Shown here: positions 25,301-35,350 of the stretch, one piece after another
Layout of the letters: each line of letters begins with the position of its first letter
Numbering within the stretch: position 1 is the first letter of the stretch
Assembly: GCA_035771175.1 (NCBI GenBank)
Contig: CM069612.1
Coordinates: 24,720,987 to 24,784,986, forward strand
Source of the DNA: Paratinospora sagittata
Taxonomy: Eukaryota > Streptophyta > Magnoliopsida > Ranunculales > Menispermaceae
Direction: 5' to 3'
DNA: 64,000 bases
Translations under genes and position numbers: made by a program
The notes under the pieces: model-generated
Told to the model about the DNA's origin: nothing
What the model saw: only the letters and a program-made list of their open reading frames with translations
Databases searched by the model: none

Positions 25301-28300
25301 AATGAGTAAAAATATATATAAAAATTTAGATGAATACGAAGATAACAATTAAAAATAAAACAAATAATAAAAATAAATACTTCTATATATCCATGTAGTT
25401 CGACTAGTACTGGTTGAATATAATCACACATGTTTAGATATCTATGTTTCTCATACCTATTGTCGTTGTTCCCTAACTCTATAGAACCCATGAGATTTTT
25501 TAAATAAAAAAATAAAAGACTTTGCTTATTGCAATATACATGAAGGTAAAAAACCAACTACTAGTACCATATAAATTAATACATGTTAAAATAATTTACA
25601 AAGTAAACTTTGTAAATATAGATGATAAAGAAAGATATACATTAAATATATTAAACATGGCTACCATTAATAAATATGATATATATTAAATATATTAAAC
25701 ATGTCTACCATTAATAAATAAGATATATATTAAATATATAGATGATAAGGGTATTTAACTATTATGTTATTAATTCAAAGAAGAAAGAAAAAAAATTAAA
25801 AATTAAAAATCAAATTTGGAGTTCGGCCAGCACTGCCCGAACTCCAAATTTTAGGTTTGGCTAGCACCAGCCGATCTCAAATTTGAGGGTCGGTCAATGC
25901 TGGCCGAACAGGGGGCTTTCCTCCATTTAGATACATCCAAAATGGGGCAAATGCTTACCCACTGTTCGGCCAGCATTGGCTGACCCTCAACAAGGGGTCT
26001 CAACTTTGTTGGCCGAACCATCTTAGAATGGGGGCAAATCTCTTGCCCCCTAGGCGACACTCCTAGGGGTTCGGCCAATGTTGTCGACCCTGAACTTTGA
26101 GTTCTTTGGTTGTTTTTTTTCTTTTCTTTTTTTCTTTTGTTTTTGGATATGCAATTTTTAACCATAAACAAAACAAAACCACTTCAAACTTTTAGATCTA
26201 GCCAAGCCTTTACCATCTCTACTCAAATCAAATGTTCATCTTCTTTCAAATAGGGTAAGTTTAGAAATATAAATAATATAAAGTAAAGAGCATACTTGTG
26301 TTGAGAAGTAGTAAAGTGGAGTTGAAAGAAAATAATAAGAGAAGCTTAAGAAAGAAGAGACTACAATCGGTGGGGTAGAATTGGTGGGGTAGAAGTTTTG
26401 TGAAGAAGAAAAGTAATAGAGGTGGGGAGAAGAAGACGATTGGGTTAAAAGAGAGGCCATTAGATTGAAATGGGGGTAAATAAGTAAATTTGATTGTGAG
26501 TATAAAGAGAATTTTTAAAGTTTAGTGGTGCAAAAACTAAGTGGGTGAAGTGAGTTTGGTTGGAAGGTGGGAGGAGAAGCACCCACAAAGAATTAGGGTT
26601 CACCACACTTCAACCCTTGATTTGTACACAATTTACAGAAGATTTTGGGAACAAATCATCACTTCAACACAACCTACCATCCACAAATTGATGCGCAAGA
26701 GGCAATTTAGATTCACAAGGACATTCTTGGTGATAGGTTGGGAACACAGCTTCCCATCCCACTGATACTAGGAAACTATCAAAGCAACAACAAATCGAGG
26801 TAGCCCTAAAGTTAGACCAAGTAAAACCTTGCATTCCTAAGGGGAGGATCCGTGAGCTTCAATTCACCAATTAACTAATCAAATTTCTGCATACTTCTAT
26901 TAAGTCTTGTATTGTTTAACTTCTCACCAACATTCCTTGTGGTATTAAAATCACCAACCAATCACCACTTATCCCCACATAGCACTAAAAGTCCGACTAA
27001 CTCGTCCGAGAACTTTTGTCGTTGTGAGGGAGATGTCGATCCATAGGTCCCTATTAACCACCATTGCTCCAAGCCAGAAGATTTTTTCTACATTGAGACT
27101 GTGAATGAACCAATAAGACTAGAAGTGACTTCCACCAATCTTGAATCCCAAGCTACCAGAATTCCCCTAGAGGAGCCCGCCGAAGGTAATGAAGACTAGC
27201 CTTTGAATCTTGATCCCCATAACTGGCCTACAATGCTACTTCCCACCCGTTCCTTTTAAACACCCCTGCAAAATGATTATATTTGGGTTCACTCTACATA
27301 TCAATCTTCTAATTAAGCTCCTCTTCCTGCTGTCCCCATAGCCCCTGATGTTTCATGACAATATCTTCATTTAAAAATTTTATAAACCTTCTTGTCGGCG
27401 GTGCCATTGTTAAGAAAGTTTTTGTTTGTTGGACGTTTAAATTTGCGAATACTCTCTAAGACTTGCAGCCTTTGGACCCTACACACCCTCAAATTCATCC
27501 TTCTCATATATATCGAGAAGAATTCTTGAGATTTTAGTGAACTGCTATTAGTGGGCAACCCAGTTTTGGATGATTCTCCACAGTCTTTCCTATGAGTTTG
27601 TAGGGTTGTGTTTGTGATGCGCACTAGACTTTTGGGAGAATGATTTGCACTGATATCTGGTTGAAGGGAATGTTTGGGTGAAACAGGGGGGGACTTTGCT
27701 CTAAAGTTAGCAGAAGAAGAGTCAAGAACAGAACAGGAAGGGGAATTTGCGTGCATATTGGAAAGGACAGGTTCAAAATCCAAAGGAGAAGGGTTAAGGC
27801 ATACATGAGCCTCAATGTAATTTGGCTTCTTGCGTCGGTGCTCATGTGCCTTTCAGGGGATGAATCATTTGAAATTTCAGATTCCATAGTGTTGGAATCA
27901 GAATCAGAACTGTTGGATTTTGATTGCCCTCGCCTAGGTCTACGCTGGTCATTCCTCCTTGCCATTGGCCCCTGCTGACCCTGCTCAACTCCATTTACAT
28001 CCACAACTCGTAGTTCATGTTGTCCAGGGGCACGCCCCATGTTAATTTCAGCAAATTGTTGAGTGAGCTGCCTTAAAACTCTCTGCACATCCTCCACAGA
28101 GTGTTGGATTCCAACTATTGAACCCTCCACAGCTACGACCCTACCAGGAAGTCCATCCAAGGCGTCCAAACGTTGTTTAATCTCTTCAACGGCCTCCCTC
28201 CATCCTACGCTACGATGATCCACGCCACCACTAAGGTTAGTTCCTAAGCTCGCCATTCCCACAAGCCCTAGAAACTAAATCTCTCTGATACCAAATGATG

Positions 28301-31300
28301 TATTCGGCAAAAGAAAGAAAGCTAAATTGCTGAAAATTTTATTAATTCTGAAAAAAAAACTATCTTCCAATCCCCAACGCCAACCTTTAAATAGAAAAAA
28401 CAGAAAGCTGCTCCTAATTCTACTAGGATTCCTTGTAAGTTTTAACAACACAAAACAGAATCCTATTCAAACATAACCACATTATCCTAACAAGACTCAA
28501 AAATAGAAACAAATAAAACTAATTACAACTCAACGACAAAAACAGAAATAAGTAAAAATAACTAACATGTGATACATCAAGATTTTTTTTCTTCTACTGT
28601 AATAAATCTATTGTCATTGTTAATGGTCAGAACGAACTCTTTGTGACCAATTCTAAACAACAAAGATGGCAACCCCACTGCATAGCTTTATCTCAATCCA
28701 GGCTCTCTACCCATTTAACATAAACTGCTTCCAAACTATATAGTGCTTGTACGTTGTAATTAGTACCTCAAATCTATTTATTCAATCACAAGAGCAAGTG
28801 GGGAAGTTCAATGTTTCTACGAAAGCTAATTGCAAGATGACAAAACTTTTGCAATGACTGAAGCTTATAAGGAAATCAATAAGTTTAGACACCAATGCAT
28901 ATCAAACAATTAGAATATAAATGCATTATAAACGAGCTTTTGACAAACCTTTTGTAATGATGAAAAGTCGATTCCCAAAAAGGCTAGATGTTGAGCTAAT
29001 AGTGGATCTTCAACACTTTCATCCTCTGGGTATGAGAAAACGTCTGAGCTGCCACGACAGGTATTACATAGTCACTAACCACTTATGTGAAATGAATTGA
29101 ATCATAGTAAGAAAAAGGAGATGATTCCCGTCACATAGTGAAGACAACCAAACTAGAAATAAATTGTGTGCTTCTTGAGTAACCAATATAAATTGTAAGA
29201 GTTAATGCACAACTGAATTTGCAAGTACAATGAGTCTCAACTCTTACATGCCTCTTACATTGTAATGTTCAATCATTGATCAACAATTGTTACGTCAACA
29301 GACTACACAAGGTTTAAAATTGCTCATTGGGGGGGGGTCCAGGTTGTTTTAATCATTCATGAATCGTAAGAGCAAATCCACGTGAAGTGAGACGACCTAA
29401 AGAATTTGATTTTGTAACAAAAAGTTGAGCAATAATGAAGACTATAGTTTGACAGCTCAAGTGGCTTTGCTAAAAATATAACTAGGATATAAGCAGATGT
29501 TAAAGAGTAAAAAATTGGGATTCTTAGATTAGGTTCCTTTAGTTTATTTTGGCATGATAAAATTTCTCTTTGGACTTCAAGTGGGAAGCCATTCAAATTC
29601 AAGATTCTAGATAGAAGAGGAGAATAGAGATATGTAAAGGTAATTAGAGATTATCAAAAAAGTAAGAGCCTTGTGCACAAATCAATTCATCAGCTATCTT
29701 AAATGACTCCATGTTTCTTGCACTCAAGAAACACCATCGTTCAGGGAAGACAAATGCGCCTCCTAAGGTAATCACTCCCTCTTTAAAGGTGAATCTTCTA
29801 CTCTCAAAATCTAACAATCATATTAAGTTTCACACTTATAATAGCACACATAACAACCCATGCTTTATCAAGTCCATATACTGCCTTTCACAAACTCATT
29901 GTACTTTTAGCACATCCCCTAACTTTAGCACTTCCCATGGTAGATCATTGTGATTTTCACCTTGCGTCTTTGGCAAACCCAGCTCTTTACAAAACCCTCA
30001 TAAATCCCCTAACACGTTATTGGTATCACATAGCTTTAAACAAAGCAAGTTGCGTATTACTTCCAAGTATAGAAACTATTGCTTTATGGGGAAGGGAAGA
30101 TGTATCCAACCTTGCCTCCTACATGGAGAGGTTGTTTCCAAATTCAAACCCGTGACCTCCAAGTTACAATATAGCAACCACAAACATTGCACCAAGGCTC
30201 ACCCAGCTAGTCTTGTGCTAGCTCAATATTTAAAAGTATTTGACAAAATGTAGACAAAAAAAAGTCCAAGAAAATGTCACAAAATGAACTATATGAGGTA
30301 TATGCCTCATTGCACCTCAAGCATCAAGCTTTAAGGTGTAAGTCACAAATTAGCCTAGAAAACGGCACCTTGCCTCAAGTAATTATGAAACTATGCACAT
30401 TACTGATCTCCATAACAATCTACTAACTAACATTTTGTTTATAATCCAAAGGCTTCTAAGTACTAGAGTTCCAATTGGTAGACAATTTTCTTTCTCAATT
30501 GACAAAGATTCACTACATTTTTCTTATTTCCAACACATCAACCCCTAATTATCATGCGGATATATAATTCTATGTGATTAGAAAAACCACACAAAATGGC
30601 AAATGTTGAATGTAAATTTGCTAGCTCAAAGATAAATTTGAATAAACCACACCCTACATACTTTGAGGAGGACATATGTCTTTCCAGTTGACCATTATTC
30701 AACATACATGTTCAATGACTTAATCTCCGAATGGTTGGAAATTAGGAAATAGAGTTTCTCCTACATGAAGCCCAAGATAAGTACATCAAAAGTGACCAGG
30801 GACTATATCCGATCGTGGCTGAAAAGTCATCAAGTGCCTACAAACAACTTGAAAGACCATAGACGTCATAAAGTTAATGTTGAGCCCCATGAAACAGTAT
30901 AGAATGCCTATTAGTATATCACTTGGAACAAACTTGCCCCACAAACTAAAGGTGAAAGGTGGAAAGTTGCACCCACCTGTGACCTTACCACTCTCAAATC
31001 CCTCATCTTCATCATTTTTCAACCTTCCTACCAACATTTTCCACCGCCAAAAGATAGATGATGAAACATAACAGGTTTCCTTGCCTCATAACTCAAAAAA
31101 TCCCAAATGGACAGGCAAAGTAGATAAAAGCAAGTAGCGTAAGATGGCATTACCTGCTTTTTCCAAGTCAGCAGCTATAGTACCAAGTTTTACAGCAAGA
31201 GGGTAGTTTGTTTCTTTATAGTGCTCCACAGCATGGTTGTTTCCACCGGTTCCATCCCAGTTTCTTCTACCACAAAGAATCATCCCATCAGTTAGATTAA

Positions 31301-31792
31301 GCCAGAGATTATCAGTCTTGTTACATTTGCAACATTTCCACCCAGATGGAGGTACAACGACACCATTGTCAATCTGCTGCAAGTTCATGGCATAGTCACT
31401 AATTTGCTTCTTATCAGCAGTCCAGGATGCTATTTGCTCTTTTCGCTCGGCACCCTCCGCTATTAAAATAGAATCAACGGCTAATCTGACCTGCCATTTA
31501 ACAAAGGAAACTTAACTCCAATACTAGAAATGATCTTTTATTTAAAAAAAAAAAAAAATTAGAAGTACCTTTTCTGGAAGCTCCACAGAAGGAAATGGGA
31601 GAGATACAAAATCAGGTAAGATGATGATGCTATGAGTTTCTTCATACTCAGGTTCATTGTTGTCAAATCCGCCATCAACACCTAAGAATCAAATAATGTT
31701 GTTAGAAAATAATTATTTTCCTTCTAGAGAACCAATACTAATAATAAATAGGATGGTCATGACCAATGAACTTCAGTAGTTAAAAGCTTAAA

Positions 31793-31868
<76 letters not shown>

Positions 31869-34800
31869 CCCCCCCAAAAAAAATATATATATATATCTGA
31901 AAAATACTTTAAATCGATTGCCCATTTTTAAATATGATATAATGGAAAAGGTGCAAACAAATAGTCAACCATTGAAATGACAAATAAAGATGATACGTTA
32001 ATACTTAATAGTACGCCAACTTCGATGATAATGTTGTTAGAAAATAATTATTTTCCTTCTAGAGAACCAATACTAATAATAAATATGATGGTCATGACGA
32101 ATGAACTTCAGTAGTTAAAAGCTTAAAACATCATATCTCTCTCTCTCTCTCTCTCTCTGAAAAGGAGGCATACAGATTGATTGCTCTTATTTACTAACTG
32201 TAGGCAGGCAACAAAAGAGTGAAAAAAAGATATTCATCCTAGTTTTTGGTATCTTCTTCTTCTTCAAGCCATAGAAGTCTTTAATTGTTTGTATATTTTC
32301 TTTTGACCATAATCTACGTTGCATTTTTCTTATAACCACAATGGCACAATCTCCAAAAACCCCTACCTTTTTGTTGAAATAGTAAATTAAACCTATGCTT
32401 CGTCTATTCAACAAAGTAGAAAGGAATTGTTCTTTGGATATGCCAAACTAATTGCATCAAGCACGAGAATATGGAATGTGAAAGAGGGGAAAGGAAGCAC
32501 CTTATATCATAAGCATTAGTATAAAGTCTCATCCCAACTATTTGGGCTTGGCTACCTAAATCTTGTCCCACCAAAATAAAGTAACTCACACTATTAGAGC
32601 TTGTGTAGTAAATATAGTGGATGGGCACTTCTTCATACTCCATCAAACTCAAAAGCTCCACTTTATGACTCCATCAATTCATAACATCTAATTTATGTGC
32701 ATGATGTAAATATACTCGTTAACCCCTAGGCTTTGTTTGGATAAGAAGAAGAGTCATTTTTCTTTCAAGTCTCTTCTTCTTTTCTAGTCTTTCTAATTTT
32801 ATAAAACATTATCAACATGGAGGTTTAACTAATCAAGAAAGAAACCTTGTCCACATCTCATCTCAAAAGATATAATAAACTTGTTCATTTTGTTTATTAT
32901 TATATATAGCTTCATGTTATATTATTATCTCTTATCCACATAACCTGAAACTATGTAAAAAATAAAAAAAATAAAAAAATTTAAAAAATCCTAAAGTTGT
33001 GTCCAAATTTTATTTTTTCTAAAAGTTTCAAATAACCATAGCCAAAAGCTGTTTCCAAATTTGATATCTTTCTTGTATCCAAAAGCTAATAAAAAACACT
33101 TTAATAAATTCTCCGAGCCATAAGCTACGAAGATTTTATACTTTTTCAAACTTATAAATTGTAGTCTTAAAGCAAATAAGCTATTCGAATATATTGTATT
33201 GTTGTATAATTCTTAATTTTCTTACTTAGTTACTTGTATTGTTGTTTTAAATTTTTAGATTTATTTCATATAATTAATAAAAATTTCCATTAAGTCATGT
33301 AATATGATTTTATCGCAACATTTATTCATTTAGTTTTGTGAAAGAAAAAAAAAAGTATGACTAACTAATTGGATATTATTTCAAAAGGTATGGATTTAGT
33401 AATTGAGTTTTTTATTCTAATTAATTATACTTTTGATTAAAAAGTGAATATCTTGTGGTAACAGGCCCATTCGTCCGTTAGGATAATTTGAAAAAAAGAT
33501 ATAACCACCAAAAGAAAGTTATTATTCCAGAAAAAAAAAAAAAAAAAAAAAAGTCACTATAATTGAATGTAACTAAAGTTGCACAATTTTGAAATTGTCA
33601 ATGAATATAACCTCACACTATTTAAAAGCAACTTCTAGTTGGAATGATGCAGAGAAAAGTTACTGAATAAGATATGTTAGACAAGGCATATTACTTTATA
33701 TGCCTCAAATGTGTTCCTGCTATAGTTATATCAAGAGAGAAAAATGATCTCATTTCTTCTTGTGATTGAACAAAACAATGAGCTTTTGATGAAAAATTAT
33801 GACTCTCATCCATATGTTTTGTGCCCTTCGTTAAAGTGCATGTGCCTCATTTACTAGTCGTGGATAAGGACAAGGCACAACAAAGGCAATGGTCAAAATA
33901 ATTCTCCAAACTTTAGCAATAGTACTCATTATTCTCAAAGAAAGGCATTCATACCATTCTGCCAAAAATGAAATAATAAAGATGAAACACAAGAAAAAAG
34001 GTAAAGATTTACAAAATAAACCTACAAAGAATTATGAAAGTATTTGTCATAGATGTGGTATAAAAAGGCGTCCTTCTCATACATCTCATATGTTTAAAGT
34101 TGGAATGGTTAACTCTAGAGGTGTAAATTTAGTCTTATCAGGGTTTGACTAATAATCTAAACTCTTCCAATGTGGCAGAAAAAAATAATATATGAAATTC
34201 CATAATTTAAAAGAAGTTATATTTTTTTTAATTATCTCTACTTGTGTTATTTTAGGTGTGCCTCTACCTCTATTGTTTCCATCTAATACTAATAAGTCAC
34301 TTTTTCAAACTAGTGCATCTAAAACTCTATGTTGTATGTCTATAAACCATTTTAGTCGGTTTTCTCTCATTTTATCTCCAATTTGTGTTACTCCTACCAT
34401 TACTCAAATATGTTCATTTCTATTAAAGCAGCTCAATGTAAAATGCTAATAAAGCACTCTAAAAAAAAAACACAGAACACGTACTTATCACTGAGCAAAA
34501 CACATGCCAAAAATTGGTTATCCGAATCGTTATAAGACGAGCAAATCACAGAGACACAAAACGAAGTCAATCCAAACAGTAACATTGCAGCAATAAGAAA
34601 GAAATATAGTACCAATAGCCAGGAGCGTTGGTTTCTTGAGAGGTCTATCCTCCGGAACCGGCTTCCTGGTCTGTTTTATGTTCAAATAAACTGGATTCCC
34701 AGTCTTCTCGTAGTTCCAGACCACGTAGTCCTTTCCGAAAGCAAGAAACGAGTTCATATCGATGAACAAACCACCTTCCGATCTCTGAAACTCATCATAA

Positions 34801-34997
34801 CAACAACAACAAATCAAGAATCCAGACCTCCGCATTGGCAAATGAACAAAGAACTACACAAATTGAACAATCGTGAAGTGAAAAAATACCGGTGTACCGA
34901 AGGAAATGCAGCACTCTTGCTTGTAAATCCGATTGGTAGGCTCGGGAATTCGAACTCGTGAGAGGTTCGATCGGAGAATGTCCATTGGAGTCGACAT
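12729..34997 (-). CDS. UBP14: Ubiquitin-specific protease 14 (isopeptidase T)
   Basis: Nineteen phase-consistent coding exons: 34997-34890, 34784-34613, 31681-31569, 31490-31154, 29043-28949, 20094-19961, 19859-19803, 19674-19597, 18897-18843, 18257-18177, 15588-15390, 15300-15243, 15162-15037, 14785-14697, 14588-14499, 14000-13827, 13729-13611, 13504-13375, 12907-12729; 797 aa, full family length. Domains in order: N-terminal region; UBP-type zinc finger about 180-225 (WKCCKC, LCGRRNWDG, NNHAVEH); Cys box GLVNLGNSCY with nucleophile Cys321; two UBA domains about 609-655 and 675-715; His box QCGHYVAH with His757 and FNDDKV. Family knowledge: this enzyme trims unanchored polyubiquitin chains from the free end and recycles ubiquitin; Arabidopsis mutants are embryo-lethal (TITAN6), and weak alleles alter endoreduplication (DA3). 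All catalytic motifs are intact. Intron 5 is 8854 bases and full of transposon debris, yet every splice site is canonical. Confidence 0.96.
13305..13369 (+). repeat. (AAT)n microsatellite beside a UBP14 donor site
   Basis: About 18 pure AAT units to 13359, then an imperfect tail. On the gene's strand it is a TTA/ATT run that starts within about ten bases of the intron 18 donor (GTAAGT at 13374-13369). Confidence 0.9.
16120..17150 (+). mobile_element. RTE-type LINE relic, interrupted
   Basis: In UBP14 intron 10. 16180-16300 translates to a decayed LYGTECWTIKKQHINKLAC and IGVAP series, the C-terminal reverse-transcriptase region of plant RTE-clade LINEs; the tail words at 17060-17140 (DRKEWRKQI, then GTAGTTGGGAAAAGACTTAG) match the usual 3' end. 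About 600 bases of unrelated AT-rich sequence lie between. Several in-frame stops; not functional. Confidence 0.65.
20725..22169 (+). mobile_element. Ty3/gypsy pol relic (RT, RNase H, integrase)
   Basis: In UBP14 intron 5, antisense to the gene. Fragments in order: MNKVFQKIFG and EHEKHL (end of reverse transcriptase, 20740-20850), DLVDYYQRLW (21045), YASRQLRKHEQNYPQMELEAVV (RNase H, 21290-21360) and IIMDFVVGMLKTRYDFDF, then FVRIVVDQFINLTHF (integrase core, 21975-22060), ending HGLLVSIVS at 22166. Many stops and frameshifts. The reading stops where the inverted-repeat element begins and appears to resume at 26620. Confidence 0.75.
23278..23645 (+). repeat. ~180-bp tandem duplication in the left arm
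   Basis: The segment beginning AAAAATCTCATGG and containing GGGAACAGTGGCAGCAGGTA occurs at about 23280-23460 and again at 23473-23645, with a few substitutions. The right arm has only one counterpart (near 25380-25500), so the duplication post-dates the inverted repeat. Confidence 0.8.
24004..24187 (-). mobile_element. SINE-like insertion in the left arm
   Basis: Present in the left arm but missing from the equivalent place in the right arm. On the minus strand it ends in an A-rich tail (T-rich at 24001-24018 on plus). Flanks GTCTAAAGTTTC (before) and GTCTATAGTTTC (after) look like a diverged target duplication of about 12 bases. No convincing A or B box, so the class is uncertain. Confidence 0.5.
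26600..26700 (+). mobile_element. Gypsy integrase fragment, right of the palindrome
   Basis: Reads DLYTIYRRFWEQII, then in another frame NTTYHPQIDAQE, the continuation of the integrase core that broke off at 22166. This places the inverted repeat inside a single ancestral gypsy copy. Confidence 0.55.
26690..27800 (-). mobile_element. L1-type LINE endonuclease relic
   Basis: Same strand as UBP14. Going 5' to 3': about 27780-27480 a low-complexity ORF1/ORF2-linker-like stretch (VCLNPSPLDFEPVLSNM), then NIRGYGDSRKRSLIRRLICR (27340), SSRGILVAWDSRLVEVTSSL (27180), a decayed IGG/GDFN region (26970) and GWEAVFPTYHQEC (26730), the landmarks of an apurinic-type endonuclease in plant L1 LINEs. Multiple stops. 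The reverse transcriptase is absent. Confidence 0.65.
27830..28262 (-). pseudogene. LTR-retrotransposon gag 5' fragment
   Basis: About 144 codons open from ATG at 28262: DHRSVGWREAVEEIKQRLDA, then a coiled-coil-like VEGSIVGIQHSVEDVQRVL, then an Arg/Gln-rich and Ser/Asp-rich tail. It starts 30 bases after a tRNA-Met-type primer-binding site and an LTR, so it is a gag start. The frame then runs into the LINE relic at about 27830, so the element is truncated or broken by it. Confidence 0.65.
28278..28295 (-). other. Primer-binding site of the LTR element
   Basis: On the minus strand TTTGGTATCAGAGAGAT directly follows the LTR end. TGGTATCAGAG complements the 3' end of plant initiator tRNA-Met, the commonest primer of plant LTR retrotransposons. 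Confidence 0.75.
28296..28579 (-). repeat. 284-bp LTR
   Basis: Minus-strand orientation: begins TGATGTATCA and ends ATACATCA, giving TG...CA ends inside short inverted repeats. A TATTTAAAGG promoter-like box lies near 28397. It is the 5' LTR of the gag fragment; no partner 3' LTR was found, so no target duplication can be checked. Confidence 0.75.
30060..30215 (-). mobile_element. Au-type SINE fragment
   Basis: In UBP14 intron 4. On the minus strand the order GGTGAGCCTTGGTGCAATG, GGTCACGGGTTTGAAT, GGAAACAACCTCT, GGCAAGG and CTTCCC matches the widespread plant Au SINE, including the pol III B box GGTTTGAAT (usual GGTTCGAAT). The 3' end is missing or decayed. Confidence 0.65.
31686..32140 (+). 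repeat. ~115-bp direct duplication, each followed by (CT)n
   Basis: A block starting AATGTTGTTAGAAAATAATT and ending AAAAGCTTAAAACATC is present at about 31693-31797 and 32027-32133, with three or four mismatches. Each copy runs straight into a CT repeat. Both lie in UBP14 intron 2; the first begins about ten bases from the exon 3 acceptor. Confidence 0.85.
31797..31894 (+). repeat. Long (TC)n microsatellite with C, A and TA tails
   Basis: About 35 pure TC units to 31866, then nine or ten C, nine A and a short TA run. A shorter (TC)n at 32135-32158 follows the second copy of the flanking duplication. Confidence 0.9.
32440..32600 (-). mobile_element. RTE LINE 3' tail
   Basis: On the minus strand CCAAGCCCAAATAGTTGGGA followed by TGAGACTTTATAC resembles the conserved 3' tail of plant RTE LINEs. 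No coding part is attached. Confidence 0.45.
33670..34130 (+). mobile_element. Copia-type gag relic with zinc-knuckle remnant
   Basis: In UBP14 intron 2, antisense to the gene. MLDKAYYFICLK, then EQNNELLMKNYDSHP and finally KNYESICHRCGIKRRPSHTS: the UBN2-type gag of plant copia elements with a damaged CCHC knuckle (CxxCG kept, the rest altered). Frameshifts and stops show it is dead. Confidence 0.65.
34235..34445 (-). mobile_element. RTE LINE reverse-transcriptase C-terminal relic
   Basis: On the minus strand VGVTQIGDKMRENRLKWF, DIQHRVLDALV and RGRGTPKITQVE, matching the end of RTE polyproteins (usual GVAPIEDKMRENRLRWFGH). Same family as the 16-kb relic, opposite orientation. Confidence 0.7.
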
Positions 34998-35350
34998 TTT
35001 AGGGTTCGTTCGCCGAGAGCGACCAAGAGAAGAGAGAAAAATAGGGATTTGAAAGGTGTGAGACGAAAAGGCTTTTTAAAGAGAAAAAACAAGAAAGAGA
35101 AAAGAACTAAGAATCTGGACTTTGCTCCAAACTTCTGTAACTACTTTATACCAACGCAACGCAACGCAAGACTGATGTGCTTTTTTTGTCAAGTTTCAAA
35201 TGAGTCTGCCATTATACGACTGATGACCAAAATCGGAAGACTGCTTATAGAGCTTGTCATGAGTACCGGCTTAGGTTAGAACTAAAGCCTGAAAGGGCAT
35301 CGTGCGCCGTACGCGTGACGTGCACGTGATGCGCGCGCAGCAAGTGCCCT
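34998..35350 (-). promoter_or_regulatory. UBP14 5' leader and proximal promoter
   Basis: The sequence upstream of the UBP14 ATG. At 35298-35342 a GC-rich island in AT-rich surroundings carries ACGCGT, TGACGT and CACGTG cores within 45 bases, candidate bZIP/bHLH and CAMTA-like sites. No clear TATA box. The boundary is inferred. Confidence 0.4.

Larger units (their letters stand above)
22170..26577. repeat. Giant (~4.4 kb) inverted repeat element
   Basis: Two arms meet at a 40-base loop (24567-24606): left 22170-24566, right 24607-26577. The ends read TCTCCTCCCACC in inverted orientation; landmarks repeat in mirror order, including CCCCCTGTTTGGCC/GGCCGAACAGGGGG (22788/25910), the AAACATG/CATGTTT AT-rich block (23000/25700) and the CTGTGTATGATGAATC/GATTCATCATACATAG pair (24710/24450). 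Each arm has a short coding-like stretch: MVRSHDRCSSMPPPRV at 23683 on the plus strand and its frameshifted partner on minus near 25300; MEEQRTVYDESSQCQ at 24696 with GT following. I do not recognise a transposase. No clean target duplication was found. It interrupts the integrase region of a gypsy relic, so it arrived later. An intermediate-size foldback or MULE-like origin is possible. Confidence 0.85.

Noticed and set aside
31797..31866. CRISPR-like or satellite array
   Set aside because: Simple dinucleotide microsatellite; CRISPR is not expected in a plant nuclear genome.
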